From Paenibacillus dendritiformis (GTDB lineage Bacteria; Bacillota; Bacilli; Paenibacillales; Paenibacillaceae), in NCBI RefSeq assembly GCF_021654795.1, contig NZ_AP025344.1, forward strand, positions 6,138,501 to 6,202,500: DNA of 64,000 nucleotides. The letters run 5' to 3'. Position 1 is the stretch's first letter, and each line of letters starts with the position of its first letter. The translations under genes and the position numbers were made by a program. The notes beneath the pieces are model-generated. The model saw only the letters and a list, made by a program, of their open reading frames with translations, had not been told where the DNA came from and ran no database searches. Shown piece by piece: positions 1 through 8,877 of the stretch.

Positions 1-474
1 CTCGGACTGCGGGTGCTCATCTTCTCGGCGCTGTCGCTGCTGTTCATCCTGACGACGGACCCCGTCCGCTTCATGCTGAGCCTGATGCAGCAGTGCAGAT
101 TGTCGCCGAAGTGGGCATACGGCATCCTGGCAGGCTACCGCTTCCTCCCGTTCTTCCGGGAGGAGCTGCGGATTCTGCAGCATGCGCACCGCATGCGCGG
201 CCTGGAACGGGAACGCGGCTGGCGGGGCCGGCTGCGCGCCATGAAGCGGTATGCCATCCCGCTCCTCGCCTCCGCTATCCGCAAGTCGGAGCGCGTCGCC
301 GTCGCCATGCTCTCCAAAGGCTTCACCGGCAAGCGGGAGCGCCCCTATTACGTGCGCCTGCGGGTGACCTGGAAGGATTGGCTGCTCCTGCTGCTGCTCA
401 TCGGCGGCATCTGCGGATGCTATCTTTTGTCCTGGACAATCGGCTCGGTGAGGCTCTATCGGGGGGAATTGTAA
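1..474 (+). CDS. ECF transporter T component (EcfT/YkoC-like), C-terminal part
   Basis: The reading frame is open from base 1, so the start lies outside the window and 157 residues are visible. It has hydrophobic segments at both ends and, between them, a basic cytoplasmic region with the two short coupling motifs of EcfT/CbiQ proteins (HRMRGLE and SKGFTGKRE), which dock on the ATPase subunits. The family energises vitamin or metal uptake together with ATPase and S subunits. YkoC of a thiamine-precursor (YkoEDC) importer is a likely relative, but the substrate cannot be read from this fragment. No partner gene follows within the window. Confidence 0.8.
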   Translation, partial: LGLRVLIFSALSLLFILTTDPVRFMLSLMQQCRLSPKWAYGILAGYRFLPFFREELRILQHAHRMRGLERERGWRGRLRAMKRYAIPLLASAIRKSERVAVAMLSKGFTGKRERPYYVRLRVTWKDWLLLLLLIGGICGCYLLSWTIGSVRLYRGEL

Positions 475-538
475 TCACTCCGCTGCGTTCCCGCTTCTAG
501 GGACGCGGCGGCCATTCCCTCATCAACCAGCTTGCCGT

Positions 539-1246
539 TCAACGAATCGGGATGTAGATATCATATTGATTGTGGGGGGAGGAAGGCGCGAAGCGCTCAT
601 CGAACGACTCGATAATAAGCGCATCCCTATCCTGTTCATGCCCATTCTTCTCCAGCCAGCGGTAAATGGAATGATAGGTCGCATGAACGTGCGCCCGCTC
701 TAAAGAGCCATAGTGCGTGAAAAGAGCATACATCCGCGCGGGTATGTGCAGTTGAATAAAATCGTCGGGAATCCGTTCAACATGTTCTACCTCTAAGGTG
801 ACATAATAGGTGAACTCTTTGTCCCGATTATGAGAGAGCCCGAGGCGTATGCTGGAATTGACGCATGGAATTTCCTCCTGGCGGCGCAGCAATTCAAGCC
901 ATAGCCTGGGCGCCAAAACCTCCACCTCGCCGAACGCCGTATAGGGAGCCGTAAATTCAAATCCCGAAACCAGGAAAGAAGGCTTACTGATCATCTTCCC
1001 TCTCACCTCGGTTTGCTTCCCGACCGGAATGGAGGGGACTTTCCGTTCCGGCAGCACCTGATACCCGCCATGTATCCCGCTCTCGGAGTATAAAGGCAGC
1101 CCCATGGCGCTTAACTCCTGCAGATAGCGCCACATCGTGCGATAAGACACGCCGAACTCATCCGCCAGCTCCTGTACCGTATACCTTTTTTTTGAATTCA
1201 GTTTCATCATCAGTTCGATTAACCGCCTGCTTTTTGCCACGTCCAT
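539..1246 (-). CDS. HTH transcriptional regulator with GyrI-like effector domain (YobV-like)
   Basis: 235 aa. Residues 8-60 form a DeoR/HTH_11-type winged helix (TVQELADEFGVSYRTMWRYL). Residues about 90-235 match the GyrI-like / AraC effector-binding fold that binds small hydrophobic or cationic ligands. It is divergent from a gene encoding a stand-alone copy of the same effector domain (1350-1820), and the two share FTYY and a closing YIP segment. This resembles the B. subtilis yobU/yobV arrangement. It probably controls itself and its divergent neighbour from the 100-bp shared promoter region. The ligand is unknown. Confidence 0.8.
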   Translation of the reverse strand: MDVAKSRRLIELMMKLNSKKRYTVQELADEFGVSYRTMWRYLQELSAMGLPLYSESGIHGGYQVLPERKVPSIPVGKQTEVRGKMISKPSFLVSGFEFTAPYTAFGEVEVLAPRLWLELLRRQEEIPCVNSSIRLGLSHNRDKEFTYYVTLEVEHVERIPDDFIQLHIPARMYALFTHYGSLERAHVHATYHSIYRWLEKNGHEQDRDALIIESFDERFAPSSPHNQYDIYIPIR

Positions 1247-1349
1247 CCCCTGCCGTCACTTTTTTTTGAACTATGACAGTTTTTGACCAAGTTTACTGCT
1301 AGCGTAAAGGAGAAAGAAAAAATGATCAAGCGGGGATGGTGTATGAACG

Positions 1350-1820
1350 ATGGAAGGAAGTATTGTGACCAAAAAGGAGTTCAAAATAGCGGGAATGGGA
1401 TGGACGGGCCCTTTTTCGGCTGCGCCTGAAATTCCGGGTCTGTGGCGGGCGTTCGCGGAACGCGTGCATGAGATTGAATACCGGATCCACCCCTTCCAAT
1501 ATGTCGCGGCTAGCCATGACCGCCCGACGGACTTTACGTATTATATCGGTATAGAGGTGTCTGATTGGGGTCGACTGCCCGATGGAATGATCGGCCTTAC
1601 GATACCGACGCAACGGTACGCCCGCTTCACCTTCACAGGCCCCATGGCCCAAGTGTCCGATTTCTATGTGCGGTGCTTTGACTGGATAAGGCAGGAAGGC
1701 TATGAGAAAAACAAGGCCGTGCTCGGTCTCGAAAGCTATGATCAACGCTACCATCCCGCTGTTGACGATCCGGATCGGGTAACGAACGAGTTCGAGATCT
1801 ATATCCCCCTCCAATCCTAG
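1350..1820 (+). CDS. stand-alone GyrI-like small-molecule-binding protein (YobU-like)
   Basis: 156 aa made almost entirely of one GyrI-like/effector-binding domain (central FTYYIGIEV, closing EFEIYIPLQS) with no DNA-binding region. Proteins of this family bind or hydrolyse small toxic compounds, or buffer the ligand of the partner regulator. It is homologous to the C-terminal half of the divergent regulator at 539-1246, so the pair probably arose by domain duplication. The ATG at 1350 is taken as start. A GTG at 1365 behind AAGGAAG is also possible. Confidence 0.75.
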   Translation: MEGSIVTKKEFKIAGMGWTGPFSAAPEIPGLWRAFAERVHEIEYRIHPFQYVAASHDRPTDFTYYIGIEVSDWGRLPDGMIGLTIPTQRYARFTFTGPMAQVSDFYVRCFDWIRQEGYEKNKAVLGLESYDQRYHPAVDDPDRVTNEFEIYIPLQS

Positions 1821-1960
1821 CCGCTCCTTGAGGGCGAGGCGAAGGATCGGGAGGCCTTCCCTCCTGCCCGTGAGGCTCCGGTGCCCGCGGGCAAGCCGGC
1901 CGCACTGGAGCCGCTTAGCCAGGCTGCGGCGCAGCCCGCTTGCAGCCGTGCCCGTTCCTG

Positions 1961-3406
1961 TCAGTCCTCTATCCAGACCTCGCTCAGGCGGCAGATTCCC
2001 TCGTCGATCCGGTCGATCGGAATGCCGCCGAAGCCGAGGAAAAATTCTTGGCGGCTCTCCGCAGGCGGACGCAGCCAGGTGAACGCCGCCGAGGCCAGGC
2101 GAATGCCGGCTTCTCTAGCCCGCCGCACCAGCTCTTGATCGCTGTGAGGACTCTCGAACCTCATCAGCATATGGAACCCGGCATCCGTTCCGGTAATGTC
2201 GGCGCGGGCCCCGAAATGCTGCCGGATCGCCGTGATCAGACGATCATGCTTGTTCCGGTACAAGGTGCGCATCCGGCGCACATGCCTCTCCAGATGCCCC
2301 CGCTCCATGAACAGCTGCAGCGCGTGCTGGTTCCAGCGGGGGGCCGATTGCTCGAACAGCGTGTAGTATTCCATGACCTGGTAAGCCTCCAGCAGCGACG
2401 GCGGCAGGATCATATAATGAATGCCGACCGCCGGAGCGAGCACCTGGGCGAACCCGCCCAGATAGATGACATCGGATTCGGGGAGAAGCCCCTGCAAGGA
2501 CGGAATCGGACGGCCGTAATAGCGCAGCTCGCCGTCAATGTCGTCCTCGATGATGAAGCCGTTCGTCCGCCGGGCCCACTCCAGCAGTTGAAGCCGCTTC
2601 GCTATCGGCATAATCATGCCGCGCGGGAATTGATGGGACGGGGTGACGCAGACGATGCGGGCGGCGCTGTCATAGAGCTCGCCGATATGAATGCCGTCGT
2701 CCTCCAGCGATACGGGGGTCACCTCGTAGCCCTGCTGGCGGAACGTCGCCGGGCAGAGGAGATAGCCCGGATTCTCCACGGCGATATGGCCGGCATGCTT
2801 CCGCAACAGCTTGGCCAGCATCGTCAGCAGGACATGCGGATCCGAACCGACGATCACCTGCTCCTTCGTGCAGCGCACTCCTCTGAATTGATGCGCATAT
2901 TTCGCGATTTGCTCCCGCAAGCCCGGCTCTCCCTGCGGGTCCCCGTACCAGAGCAGCTCCTTCCGTTCCGGGACGAGAAGCTCCTGGAAGATGCTTCGCC
3001 ACACCCGGTATGGAAAGTGGGCGCCGTCGATGCTGGACAAATGAAAATCGTACGGATACGTCCTCGCGTCACGGGCGGGCGCGGCCCGCTTCGTCACGGC
3101 GTCCGCTTGCGAATGCCGCTGCGGCTCCGCGTCTCCGATCCCGAGCCCCAGATACGGCTCCGGCAAATGCTGCACATAATATCCTTGGCGCGGCACGCTG
3201 GCAATGAATCCTTCCGCGGCCAACTGGTTATAAGCCAATTCCACCGGCGTCGGACTGAGCGACAAGTAGTCGGCCAGCGCTCGAATAGAAGGAAGCCGCG
3301 TCTGCTCGGCCAGACGGCCGGAGGCGATTTCGCGTTTGATATAATCGACAAGCTGCAAATATTGCGGTATGGGGCTCTTATCATCAAGCTTCGGAATCAA
3401 CAGCAT
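1961..3406 (-). CDS. MocR-type GntR/aminotransferase-fold regulator lacking the PLP lysine
   Basis: 481 aa. Residues about 10-75 are a GntR winged helix (PSIRALADYLSLSPTPVELAYNQL). The rest is a class-I aminotransferase fold, as in MocR, PdxR and GabR regulators. The usual SK motif that carries the PLP Schiff-base lysine is FAQVLAP here, with Gln at about residue 321. The DDYD tyrosine is replaced (EDDIDGELRYY) and the RLGY arginine is absent (VGIHYMIL). The THxFP-type PSHQFPRG segment survives. The protein therefore probably cannot bind PLP covalently. The ATG at 3406 is chosen over a GTG at 3430 because GGAGG lies six bases before it. Confidence 0.85.
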   Translation of the reverse strand: MLLIPKLDDKSPIPQYLQLVDYIKREIASGRLAEQTRLPSIRALADYLSLSPTPVELAYNQLAAEGFIASVPRQGYYVQHLPEPYLGLGIGDAEPQRHSQADAVTKRAAPARDARTYPYDFHLSSIDGAHFPYRVWRSIFQELLVPERKELLWYGDPQGEPGLREQIAKYAHQFRGVRCTKEQVIVGSDPHVLLTMLAKLLRKHAGHIAVENPGYLLCPATFRQQGYEVTPVSLEDDGIHIGELYDSAARIVCVTPSHQFPRGMIMPIAKRLQLLEWARRTNGFIIEDDIDGELRYYGRPIPSLQGLLPESDVIYLGGFAQVLAPAVGIHYMILPPSLLEAYQVMEYYTLFEQSAPRWNQHALQLFMERGHLERHVRRMRTLYRNKHDRLITAIRQHFGARADITGTDAGFHMLMRFESPHSDQELVRRAREAGIRLASAAFTWLRPPAESRQEFFLGFGGIPIDRIDEGICRLSEVWIED

Positions 3407-3443
3407 GGCAACCTCCACTGACCTGTTCACAAGGTGAGAATCT

Positions 3444-3460
3444 GTATAATCAAAGTATAC
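3444..3460. promoter_or_regulatory. small inverted repeat upstream of MocR-type gene
   Basis: GTATA-N7-TATAC lies about 40 bp upstream of the MocR-type start. It could be an autoregulatory operator, or simply part of the promoter. MocR proteins more often use direct repeats. Confidence 0.35.
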
Positions 3461-3635
3461 AGGGGCTGGCGCTCATGAAATAGACCAATCGGCCAGACTT
3501 CCGTTCATTCCCGACTGGCGGCTTGGTTCCTTCCCTGACGCGCTGGCGGCTTGGCACTTCCTTGCCCCGCGGGCGGGAAGACGCGGCCACGAGTGCCGTG
3601 AATGGCGGGGATGCCGCCCTCGCTCTGATCCCAGG

Positions 3636-5666
3636 TCACATCGCCTTAAGCATCAAATCCATCAGCTTCGACATGACCAGCGCCGCTTCCTGGCGGGTCA
3701 TCGCCTGCCGGGACGCGAAGTCGACGGTCCCGTCCGCGAGCAGCTTCACTTCCGGCCCGTACAGTTCCAACGCCGCCATCGTCTTCACGCTGTCCGCATA
3801 CGTATCGTCGGTTGCCCCGGCCAGCTTCACGCCGCTCAGATCCGGGCGGGCATTCTCCAGAATCGGCGCCATGCCGCGTACGATCATCTCTGCCGCTTCC
3901 TGCCGGCTGATCGTCTCCTCCGTACCGAACCGGTCTTCCGATAAGCCTTCCGCCAGACCGAGCTCAACGGCCGTCTGAATCTCCGCATGGGCCCAATGGT
4001 TCGCCGCATCGGCGTACGCTGGCCGCTGCTCGGACAGCGGATAGCCTAACGCGCGCATTATAAGGGCGATCAATTCCGCCCGCGTCACCGGCTTGCCCGG
4101 ACGGAATGTCCCATCCTTGAATCCCGCCGCCTGATCAATGGCCTGCAAATAATGAATATGCGAGGCATAAGGGCTGTCCCGGGCCACGTCACGGAAGGCT
4201 TGCTTCGTGCTCTTCTTGGCGTAGCTGACCGGGTTCCGGTATTTCAAATAATCGACCGTACGATCGCTATTCTCCTTGAAGGCAAGCAGCTTCCCAGCCT
4301 CGTCCTGGAACAGAAGCGTATCGATCTGCTTCGCGGTGTGCCGCCCCAGCACATCCTCGACCAACAGTTCTCCGTCTCCCGTTGCCGTAACGGTGGTCTG
4401 CATAATGTTCAACCTCAGATCGAGATAGACCCCCTCCAGCCGCCGAAGCTGATCCTTAGGTGTGTGAAGGAATGTCCGTTCCTGATCCGCCTTCGGATAA
4501 TACTGAGTCATGAAAGCCGCATACCAGTCCGAGCGCAGCATTCCTTCCGCATTGGCGGAGATGAATATGCCTGTCTTCTGATCCGGCAGCAGCCATATGC
4601 AGGAGGCGAAGCCGAGCAGATCCCCGCCCTTGGAGATGACATGCTGCCCGTTGCTGGCCGCAGGCTCGCTCTCGAAGCCGTACGTCGCATCAGGGAATGC
4701 CGGATGTATCGGATCGCGGTAGATTTGCATGGCCTCAACCGTCTCCGGACGAAGTATCCGGCCGTGGTTATTGGCGCCGCCATTCAATTGCGCAATCATG
4801 AATTGGGCCATATCGCTGCCGGTCGTGTTCATCGCTCCGTCCGGCTCCTCCGTAGGCGTTACGCCATACACCGAAATCGGCTTGCCGCCACGATCATAAC
4901 CGGCAGCCAGCGGCTCCAGCACCTCCTTCGTCAGCAGAAAATCGCTGCTCGCCATCCCTAGCGGCTTGAAGATATGCTCCTTCATATATTGATGGAATGG
5001 CATCCCGGAGACTTGCTCTATAATATAGCCTTGCAGGATGTAGGCGAAATTGTCATACATATAAGCTTCGCCCGGCTTGCGAACCACCGGCGGCATTCTT
5101 TCCTTAATATAAGATTGGATCGAGACCGTGCGGGACAGATCTTCCGGGAAATCGTCCATCGTCTCCAACGTAACTTGAAATCCAGACGTATGCGTCAGCA
5201 GATGATGCATCGTTACGGGCTCCGTGAACGGATTGTCAATGCGAATATCCCCCATATAGCGGTTGATATCGGCGTGCAAATCGATCTTCCCCTGCTCCGC
5301 AAGCTGCATGACGGCGGCCGCCGTAAATGTCTTGGAGACGGAGGCGATGCGGAATATAGTTTTATCCGGATCAACCGGCACCTTCCGTTCCATGTCGGCA
5401 TACCCGTACCCCTTCTTCAGCAGCACTTTCCCATCCTTGACCACGACGACGACAGCGCCGCCGGCATCCTTCGGTTCTCTCTCTTCAAAAAAAGCATCCG
5501 CAAACCGCTCCAGTTCACGCGCATCGGCCGGCCCGGATAGACGGGCCTGATCCGCCGCAGCGAATGCGGCCCGATCGCAGCCGATACCGGAAAGGACCAT
5601 TCCTGCAATCATCATGATTACCGCTCCTTTGGCCGCTCTGTTCCCTATCCTCTTCATGCTCCCCAT
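3636..5666 (-). CDS. SLH-anchored serine beta-lactamase-family hydrolase
   Basis: 676 aa, exported. An N-terminal hydrophobic signal (about 12-37) ends near AFAA. Residues about 50-400 form a class-C beta-lactamase / DD-peptidase-like domain with the SxxK nucleophile motif (SVSK, Ser109-Lys112), a Tyr-x-Asn motif (YDN) and a KGG-type third motif (SKGGDLLG). Residues about 500-676 hold three S-layer homology units (for example KDGTFRPGKPVTRAELIALI), so the enzyme is probably held on secondary cell-wall polymer. The family includes D-stereospecific peptidases, esterases and cell-wall peptidases, and the substrate is not evident. The next gene upstream on the same strand (5736-7100) is a related hydrolase without anchor. 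Confidence 0.88.
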   Translation of the reverse strand: MGSMKRIGNRAAKGAVIMMIAGMVLSGIGCDRAAFAAADQARLSGPADARELERFADAFFEEREPKDAGGAVVVVVKDGKVLLKKGYGYADMERKVPVDPDKTIFRIASVSKTFTAAAVMQLAEQGKIDLHADINRYMGDIRIDNPFTEPVTMHHLLTHTSGFQVTLETMDDFPEDLSRTVSIQSYIKERMPPVVRKPGEAYMYDNFAYILQGYIIEQVSGMPFHQYMKEHIFKPLGMASSDFLLTKEVLEPLAAGYDRGGKPISVYGVTPTEEPDGAMNTTGSDMAQFMIAQLNGGANNHGRILRPETVEAMQIYRDPIHPAFPDATYGFESEPAASNGQHVISKGGDLLGFASCIWLLPDQKTGIFISANAEGMLRSDWYAAFMTQYYPKADQERTFLHTPKDQLRRLEGVYLDLRLNIMQTTVTATGDGELLVEDVLGRHTAKQIDTLLFQDEAGKLLAFKENSDRTVDYLKYRNPVSYAKKSTKQAFRDVARDSPYASHIHYLQAIDQAAGFKDGTFRPGKPVTRAELIALIMRALGYPLSEQRPAYADAANHWAHAEIQTAVELGLAEGLSEDRFGTEETISRQEAAEMIVRGMAPILENARPDLSGVKLAGATDDTYADSVKTMAALELYGPEVKLLADGTVDFASRQAMTRQEAALVMSKLMDLMLKAM

Positions 5667-5735
5667 CCTGATTCATTTCTCCCTCTGACATGCGTGGTCC
5701 GCACTGTATTCCCGTCTTCGATAGGGGCAAGCGCG

Positions 5736-7100
5736 CTATCCGATCCGTACGGCATGCGTCTCGTGTCCCTCCTCGACGATGACCAGCTTCTCCGCCCGCG
5801 TCTGTCCTGCCTGAACGACGAACTTCACTTCAACCGGGATCGACCGAACGAAAAATCTCGCGTCACTGCCCGGATACAGCTCCACGCGCACGGTGCCGGG
5901 AGTCTGCATGCACAGCCGGCCGTCCTCAATCAAGACGGAGATGATGCCGTCCTCTCCGTCTTCCTGTTGGTATACTCCGGCATAGCACGGATATGAACCC
6001 GGGTCGACGGAAGCAATCCGTCTCTCTAGCGGCCGCTGAGGAATCTCATAAGGCTGGTCGAACAAAATTTGTTCGGCGGCGTCGATAACCGCCTGGTCGA
6101 ATTCGACATCCTGCTCCCGGTTACGCAAATAAATAAGCGTCATATCGGCCTCAAGATAGCGGTTCAGGAGGGAGGCATACCCCGGCCATCCTCCGCTATG
6201 GCTGACGATGCGCCCCTTACCTTCCTTATCTTCTAATATCCAGCCGAACCCGTAGTCGATTGTCTCCCCATTATTCAAGCGTACGGGAGCATACGCTTGC
6301 TCCAGCGATAGGCCGCCGATAAGCTTCCCTACACTGAGCGCCCGGTCGAAGGCGAGCAGATCATGAACGTTCGAGCTCATTGCGCCATCGCCCTGGATGC
6401 CGTCAAGGTAGACGACATATTTCGTCTCCGGCACAAGGTCAGGCAGCTCGTACCGGGAAGAATGATAATCATACACATAACCGTAGGCGTAATTGTCTAT
6501 CGCGTCGCCCTCCACTCTCCGGCTGTAGATTCTCGAAGCGTTCATCCCGAGCGGAAGGAAGACGCGCTCGCGCATGAAGTCGGCAAAGGTCCGGCCCGTC
6601 GCCCGCTCAATAATCAGCGCAAGCAGCACATAGCCGGTATTGCTGTACAGCCATCTCTCATTCGGCTCGAAATAAGCCGGCGGCCGATGCTCCGCCAGCT
6701 TCGCCAGCACGTCGGCGTTCGTCGCGATTCGCTTCCGATCCCAATGCTCGCAGAACAGCTGCATAAAGTCCGGCAGCCCGGACGTATGACAGAGCAGATG
6801 GCGTATGGTAATTCCCGGATAAGGAAGCTCCGGCAGCCACTGGGCTGCCGGGTCGTCATAGCCCAGCTTGCCCTCCTCTGCGAGCACCATGATTCCCGCC
6901 GCCGTGAACGGCTTCGACAATGAAGCCAAATCGAATACCGATCCCGTCGTCACCCGCCGGCCCGTCGCCAGGTCAGCCTCCCCAAAGGCCCTCTGATAAA
7001 TAATCTCGCCCTGCTCGGCGGCCAGGAAGACCCCGCTCATTCCTCCCTGTTCTTCCAACTTGCTGAACAAATGTTCTAACCGCTCCCGTTTCATCTTCAT
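5736..7100 (-). CDS. serine beta-lactamase-family hydrolase (no signal peptide)
   Basis: 454 aa with the penicillin-binding/beta-lactamase fold: SLSK (Ser60-Lys63), YSNTGY as the Tyr-x-Asn motif, and HSGGWPGY in place of KTG. A C-terminal beta-rich lobe (about 345-454) is typical of esterase or D-aminopeptidase members. No signal peptide is seen, so it is probably cytoplasmic. The ATG at 7100 is chosen because GAGGAG precedes it by nine bases; the upstream in-frame codons have no ribosome site. Its promoter region carries the same sequence block that precedes the MarR gene at 7249-7728, so it is a likely target of that regulator. Confidence 0.85.
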   Translation of the reverse strand: MKMKRERLEHLFSKLEEQGGMSGVFLAAEQGEIIYQRAFGEADLATGRRVTTGSVFDLASLSKPFTAAGIMVLAEEGKLGYDDPAAQWLPELPYPGITIRHLLCHTSGLPDFMQLFCEHWDRKRIATNADVLAKLAEHRPPAYFEPNERWLYSNTGYVLLALIIERATGRTFADFMRERVFLPLGMNASRIYSRRVEGDAIDNYAYGYVYDYHSSRYELPDLVPETKYVVYLDGIQGDGAMSSNVHDLLAFDRALSVGKLIGGLSLEQAYAPVRLNNGETIDYGFGWILEDKEGKGRIVSHSGGWPGYASLLNRYLEADMTLIYLRNREQDVEFDQAVIDAAEQILFDQPYEIPQRPLERRIASVDPGSYPCYAGVYQQEDGEDGIISVLIEDGRLCMQTPGTVRVELYPGSDARFFVRSIPVEVKFVVQAGQTRAEKLVIVEEGHETHAVRIG

Positions 7101-7165
7101 ATATCCGCACTCCTCTTTTCCCATAATTATCCTCGCGAACCACAAATGATTGAATAACCTTAATT

Positions 7166-7186
7166 ATTAAGATGACTTAACAATTA
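7166..7186. promoter_or_regulatory. putative MarR operator before beta-lactamase-like gene
   Basis: A 21-bp block reading ATTAAGATGACTTAAC then AATTA. The same block, inverted and with four differences, lies at 7734-7754 before the MarR gene. Both are AT-rich with TTAA half-sites. Confidence 0.6.
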
Positions 7187-7248
7187 GACAAAGGAGAGCC
7201 CTCCCTCTCCTTCACGGGGGGTGTTCATCCGATTTCGGCTTGAAGCAA

Positions 7249-7728
7249 TCAATCCGTCTCTGCCCCGCCCTTGCATTCCTTCTCTACGATCCCTTTGAGC
7301 TTGAGGACGATGTTCTTCAATGCCACGACCTCTTCATACTCGAGCTGGGAATAGTAGCGGTCGATAATGGTCCGCTCGAACTCCTCCTCCCGGGCGAAAT
7401 GCTCCTCTCCGCGCTCGTCCAGACGAACGAAGATTTCCCGCCGGTTGTCCGGATTGATCTCCCGGCTGACATACTTCGCCTTCTCCAGCTTGCTGACGAT
7501 CTGGCTGACCGCGCTGGAGGAGACCTTCATCCGCTCCGCAAGCTCGCTGACCGTCAGACGCCCATGCTTGTGAACGAGCTCGAGCAAGATCGTCTGCTTC
7601 GCTGTAATCTCGGGGCCGATCAGCGACTCATGAGCTTGAAGCAGCATGACGTTCATGGCGTAATCCGCTTCATTCATCTCCTTGACGAGACGGACAAGCT
7701 CGTCGCTTGCCTTTTTCAATACATCCAC
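7249..7728 (-). CDS. MarR family transcriptional regulator
   Basis: 159 aa, usual MarR length. The winged helix is at residues about 55-110 (RLTVSELAERMKVSSSAVSQIVSKL, then a wing with NRREIFVRL), flanked by dimerisation helices. It starts three bases after AAGGAAG. It sits just upstream of the 5736-7100 hydrolase on the same strand, and the two promoters share a 21-bp element, so it probably represses itself and that gene. The ligand is unknown. Confidence 0.88.
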   Translation of the reverse strand: MDVLKKASDELVRLVKEMNEADYAMNVMLLQAHESLIGPEITAKQTILLELVHKHGRLTVSELAERMKVSSSAVSQIVSKLEKAKYVSREINPDNRREIFVRLDERGEEHFAREEEFERTIIDRYYSQLEYEEVVALKNIVLKLKGIVEKECKGGAETD

Positions 7729-7733
7729 TTCCT

Positions 7734-7754
7734 TAATAGTTAAGCTATCTTAAT
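7734..7754. promoter_or_regulatory. putative MarR operator before marR-type gene
   Basis: On the minus strand this reads ATTAAGATAGCTTAAC then TATTA, matching 17 of 21 positions of the element at 7166-7186. It lies immediately before the MarR ribosome site, so binding would block its transcription. Confidence 0.6.
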
Positions 7755-7952
7755 TATTTTATATTCTAATGCTTTTTGAGCGTTTCCGCAACCCCTACCC
7801 TCGCCTTTCTGCCCAAGGCGGGAACCTGTGCAAAAAAACGGGCACACCGGTCTAGGCGCCATTCTGTCCCTTTGATTTACGGTAATCTGTATATTTCTAT
7901 GTATACAGTTCTTGACTATAGTAGAAATAGAACATTCAGGAGGGGAATAATC

Positions 7953-8522
7953 ATGACCACTGGCAGACCAAAAACAGACGCACCTGTACGATTTCTTGAA
8001 GGCAAGGACATCTACTTACGGCCGATCGGCCCGGAGGATGCGGACCTTTATTACTACATGCTATTTGAACCGGAAATGAGACGATTAACGGGAACGCAGC
8101 GGCATTTTTCCAAGGAGCAGGTCGCGCGCCATATCGAAGGCAAAACGCAATCCGCTTCCGACATGCTGCTGCTGATTGCGATCCGCGAATCCGATCAAGT
8201 CATCGGGGATATTGAGCTTCAGGATATCGACAGCATTAACCGCAGCGCCAGCATGCGCATCGCGATTGACGCGCCGGACAATCAGGGCAGAGGGTTCGGC
8301 AGCGAAGCGATCGGCTTGCTGCTGGAATACGCCTTCGGCATTTTGCAGCTGCATCGGATTGAATTGAACGTCTTCGCCTTCAATGAACGCGCCATTCACG
8401 TCTACGAGAAAATGGGCTTCCGGCGCGAAGGCGTGCAGCGCGACGCCCTGTATTACAATCATGAGTATCATGATTCCATTATGATGAGCATCCTGGAGCA
8501 GGAGTACCGGAACCGCGGGTAA
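7953..8522 (+). CDS. GNAT family N-acetyltransferase (RimJ/SpeG-like)
   Basis: 189 aa. The acetyl-CoA binding motif QGRGFGSEAI is at about residues 112-121, followed by the GNAT segment HRIELNVFAFNERAIHVYEKMGFRR in the usual order. The family transfers an acetyl group to amines on proteins, polyamines or antibiotics; the substrate cannot be told. The ATG at 7953 is chosen because AGGAGGGG precedes it, rather than the long upstream extension. Confidence 0.85.
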   Translation: MTTGRPKTDAPVRFLEGKDIYLRPIGPEDADLYYYMLFEPEMRRLTGTQRHFSKEQVARHIEGKTQSASDMLLLIAIRESDQVIGDIELQDIDSINRSASMRIAIDAPDNQGRGFGSEAIGLLLEYAFGILQLHRIELNVFAFNERAIHVYEKMGFRREGVQRDALYYNHEYHDSIMMSILEQEYRNRG

Positions 8523-8623
8523 CCTGTCCATCCAGAGCTATGTTCTCCCGATCTTTGCCCTCTGGGCCATCGGAATGAAATCATTGGAGTTGGCAATAGT
8601 AAGAGCCTAAGGAGGTGCCGACT

Positions 8624-8755
8624 ATGGAAAATACGCATGATTTTGTCGAGAAGCTGAAGGAGACGCAGGAGAAGGCGGAGCGCAATCAACAGCGGCAGGG
8701 CAAAGGATCGCCGGGCAACAAGCTGCCGAACAAGCAGCACAGCACCAATAAGTAG
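8624..8755 (+). CDS. small basic DUF4023-like protein
   Basis: 43 aa, starting behind AAGGAGGTGCC. It is highly charged, with a helical first half (FVEKLKETQEKAERNQQ) and a basic second half ending LPNKQHSTNK. The pattern fits the small DUF4023 proteins of Paenibacillus and Bacillus, of unknown role, possibly spore-related. The family assignment is from memory of the sequence style. Confidence 0.65.
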   Translation: MENTHDFVEKLKETQEKAERNQQRQGKGSPGNKLPNKQHSTNK

Positions 8756-8877
8756 AGGCCGAGGGCGAGAGAACGGCCGTATTTCGCTCAATTCCCTCAC
8801 AACCTATTCATCCCCCTTGCTCTGCCTATCATGCGGGAGCAGGGGGATGATGCGTTGCGGCAAAAAATAAAAAACGG

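Noticed and set aside
1940..3421. Long plus-strand frame of 493 codons
   Set aside because: It is the complement of the MocR-type gene, which has clear domains and a ribosome site; the plus frame has no family features.
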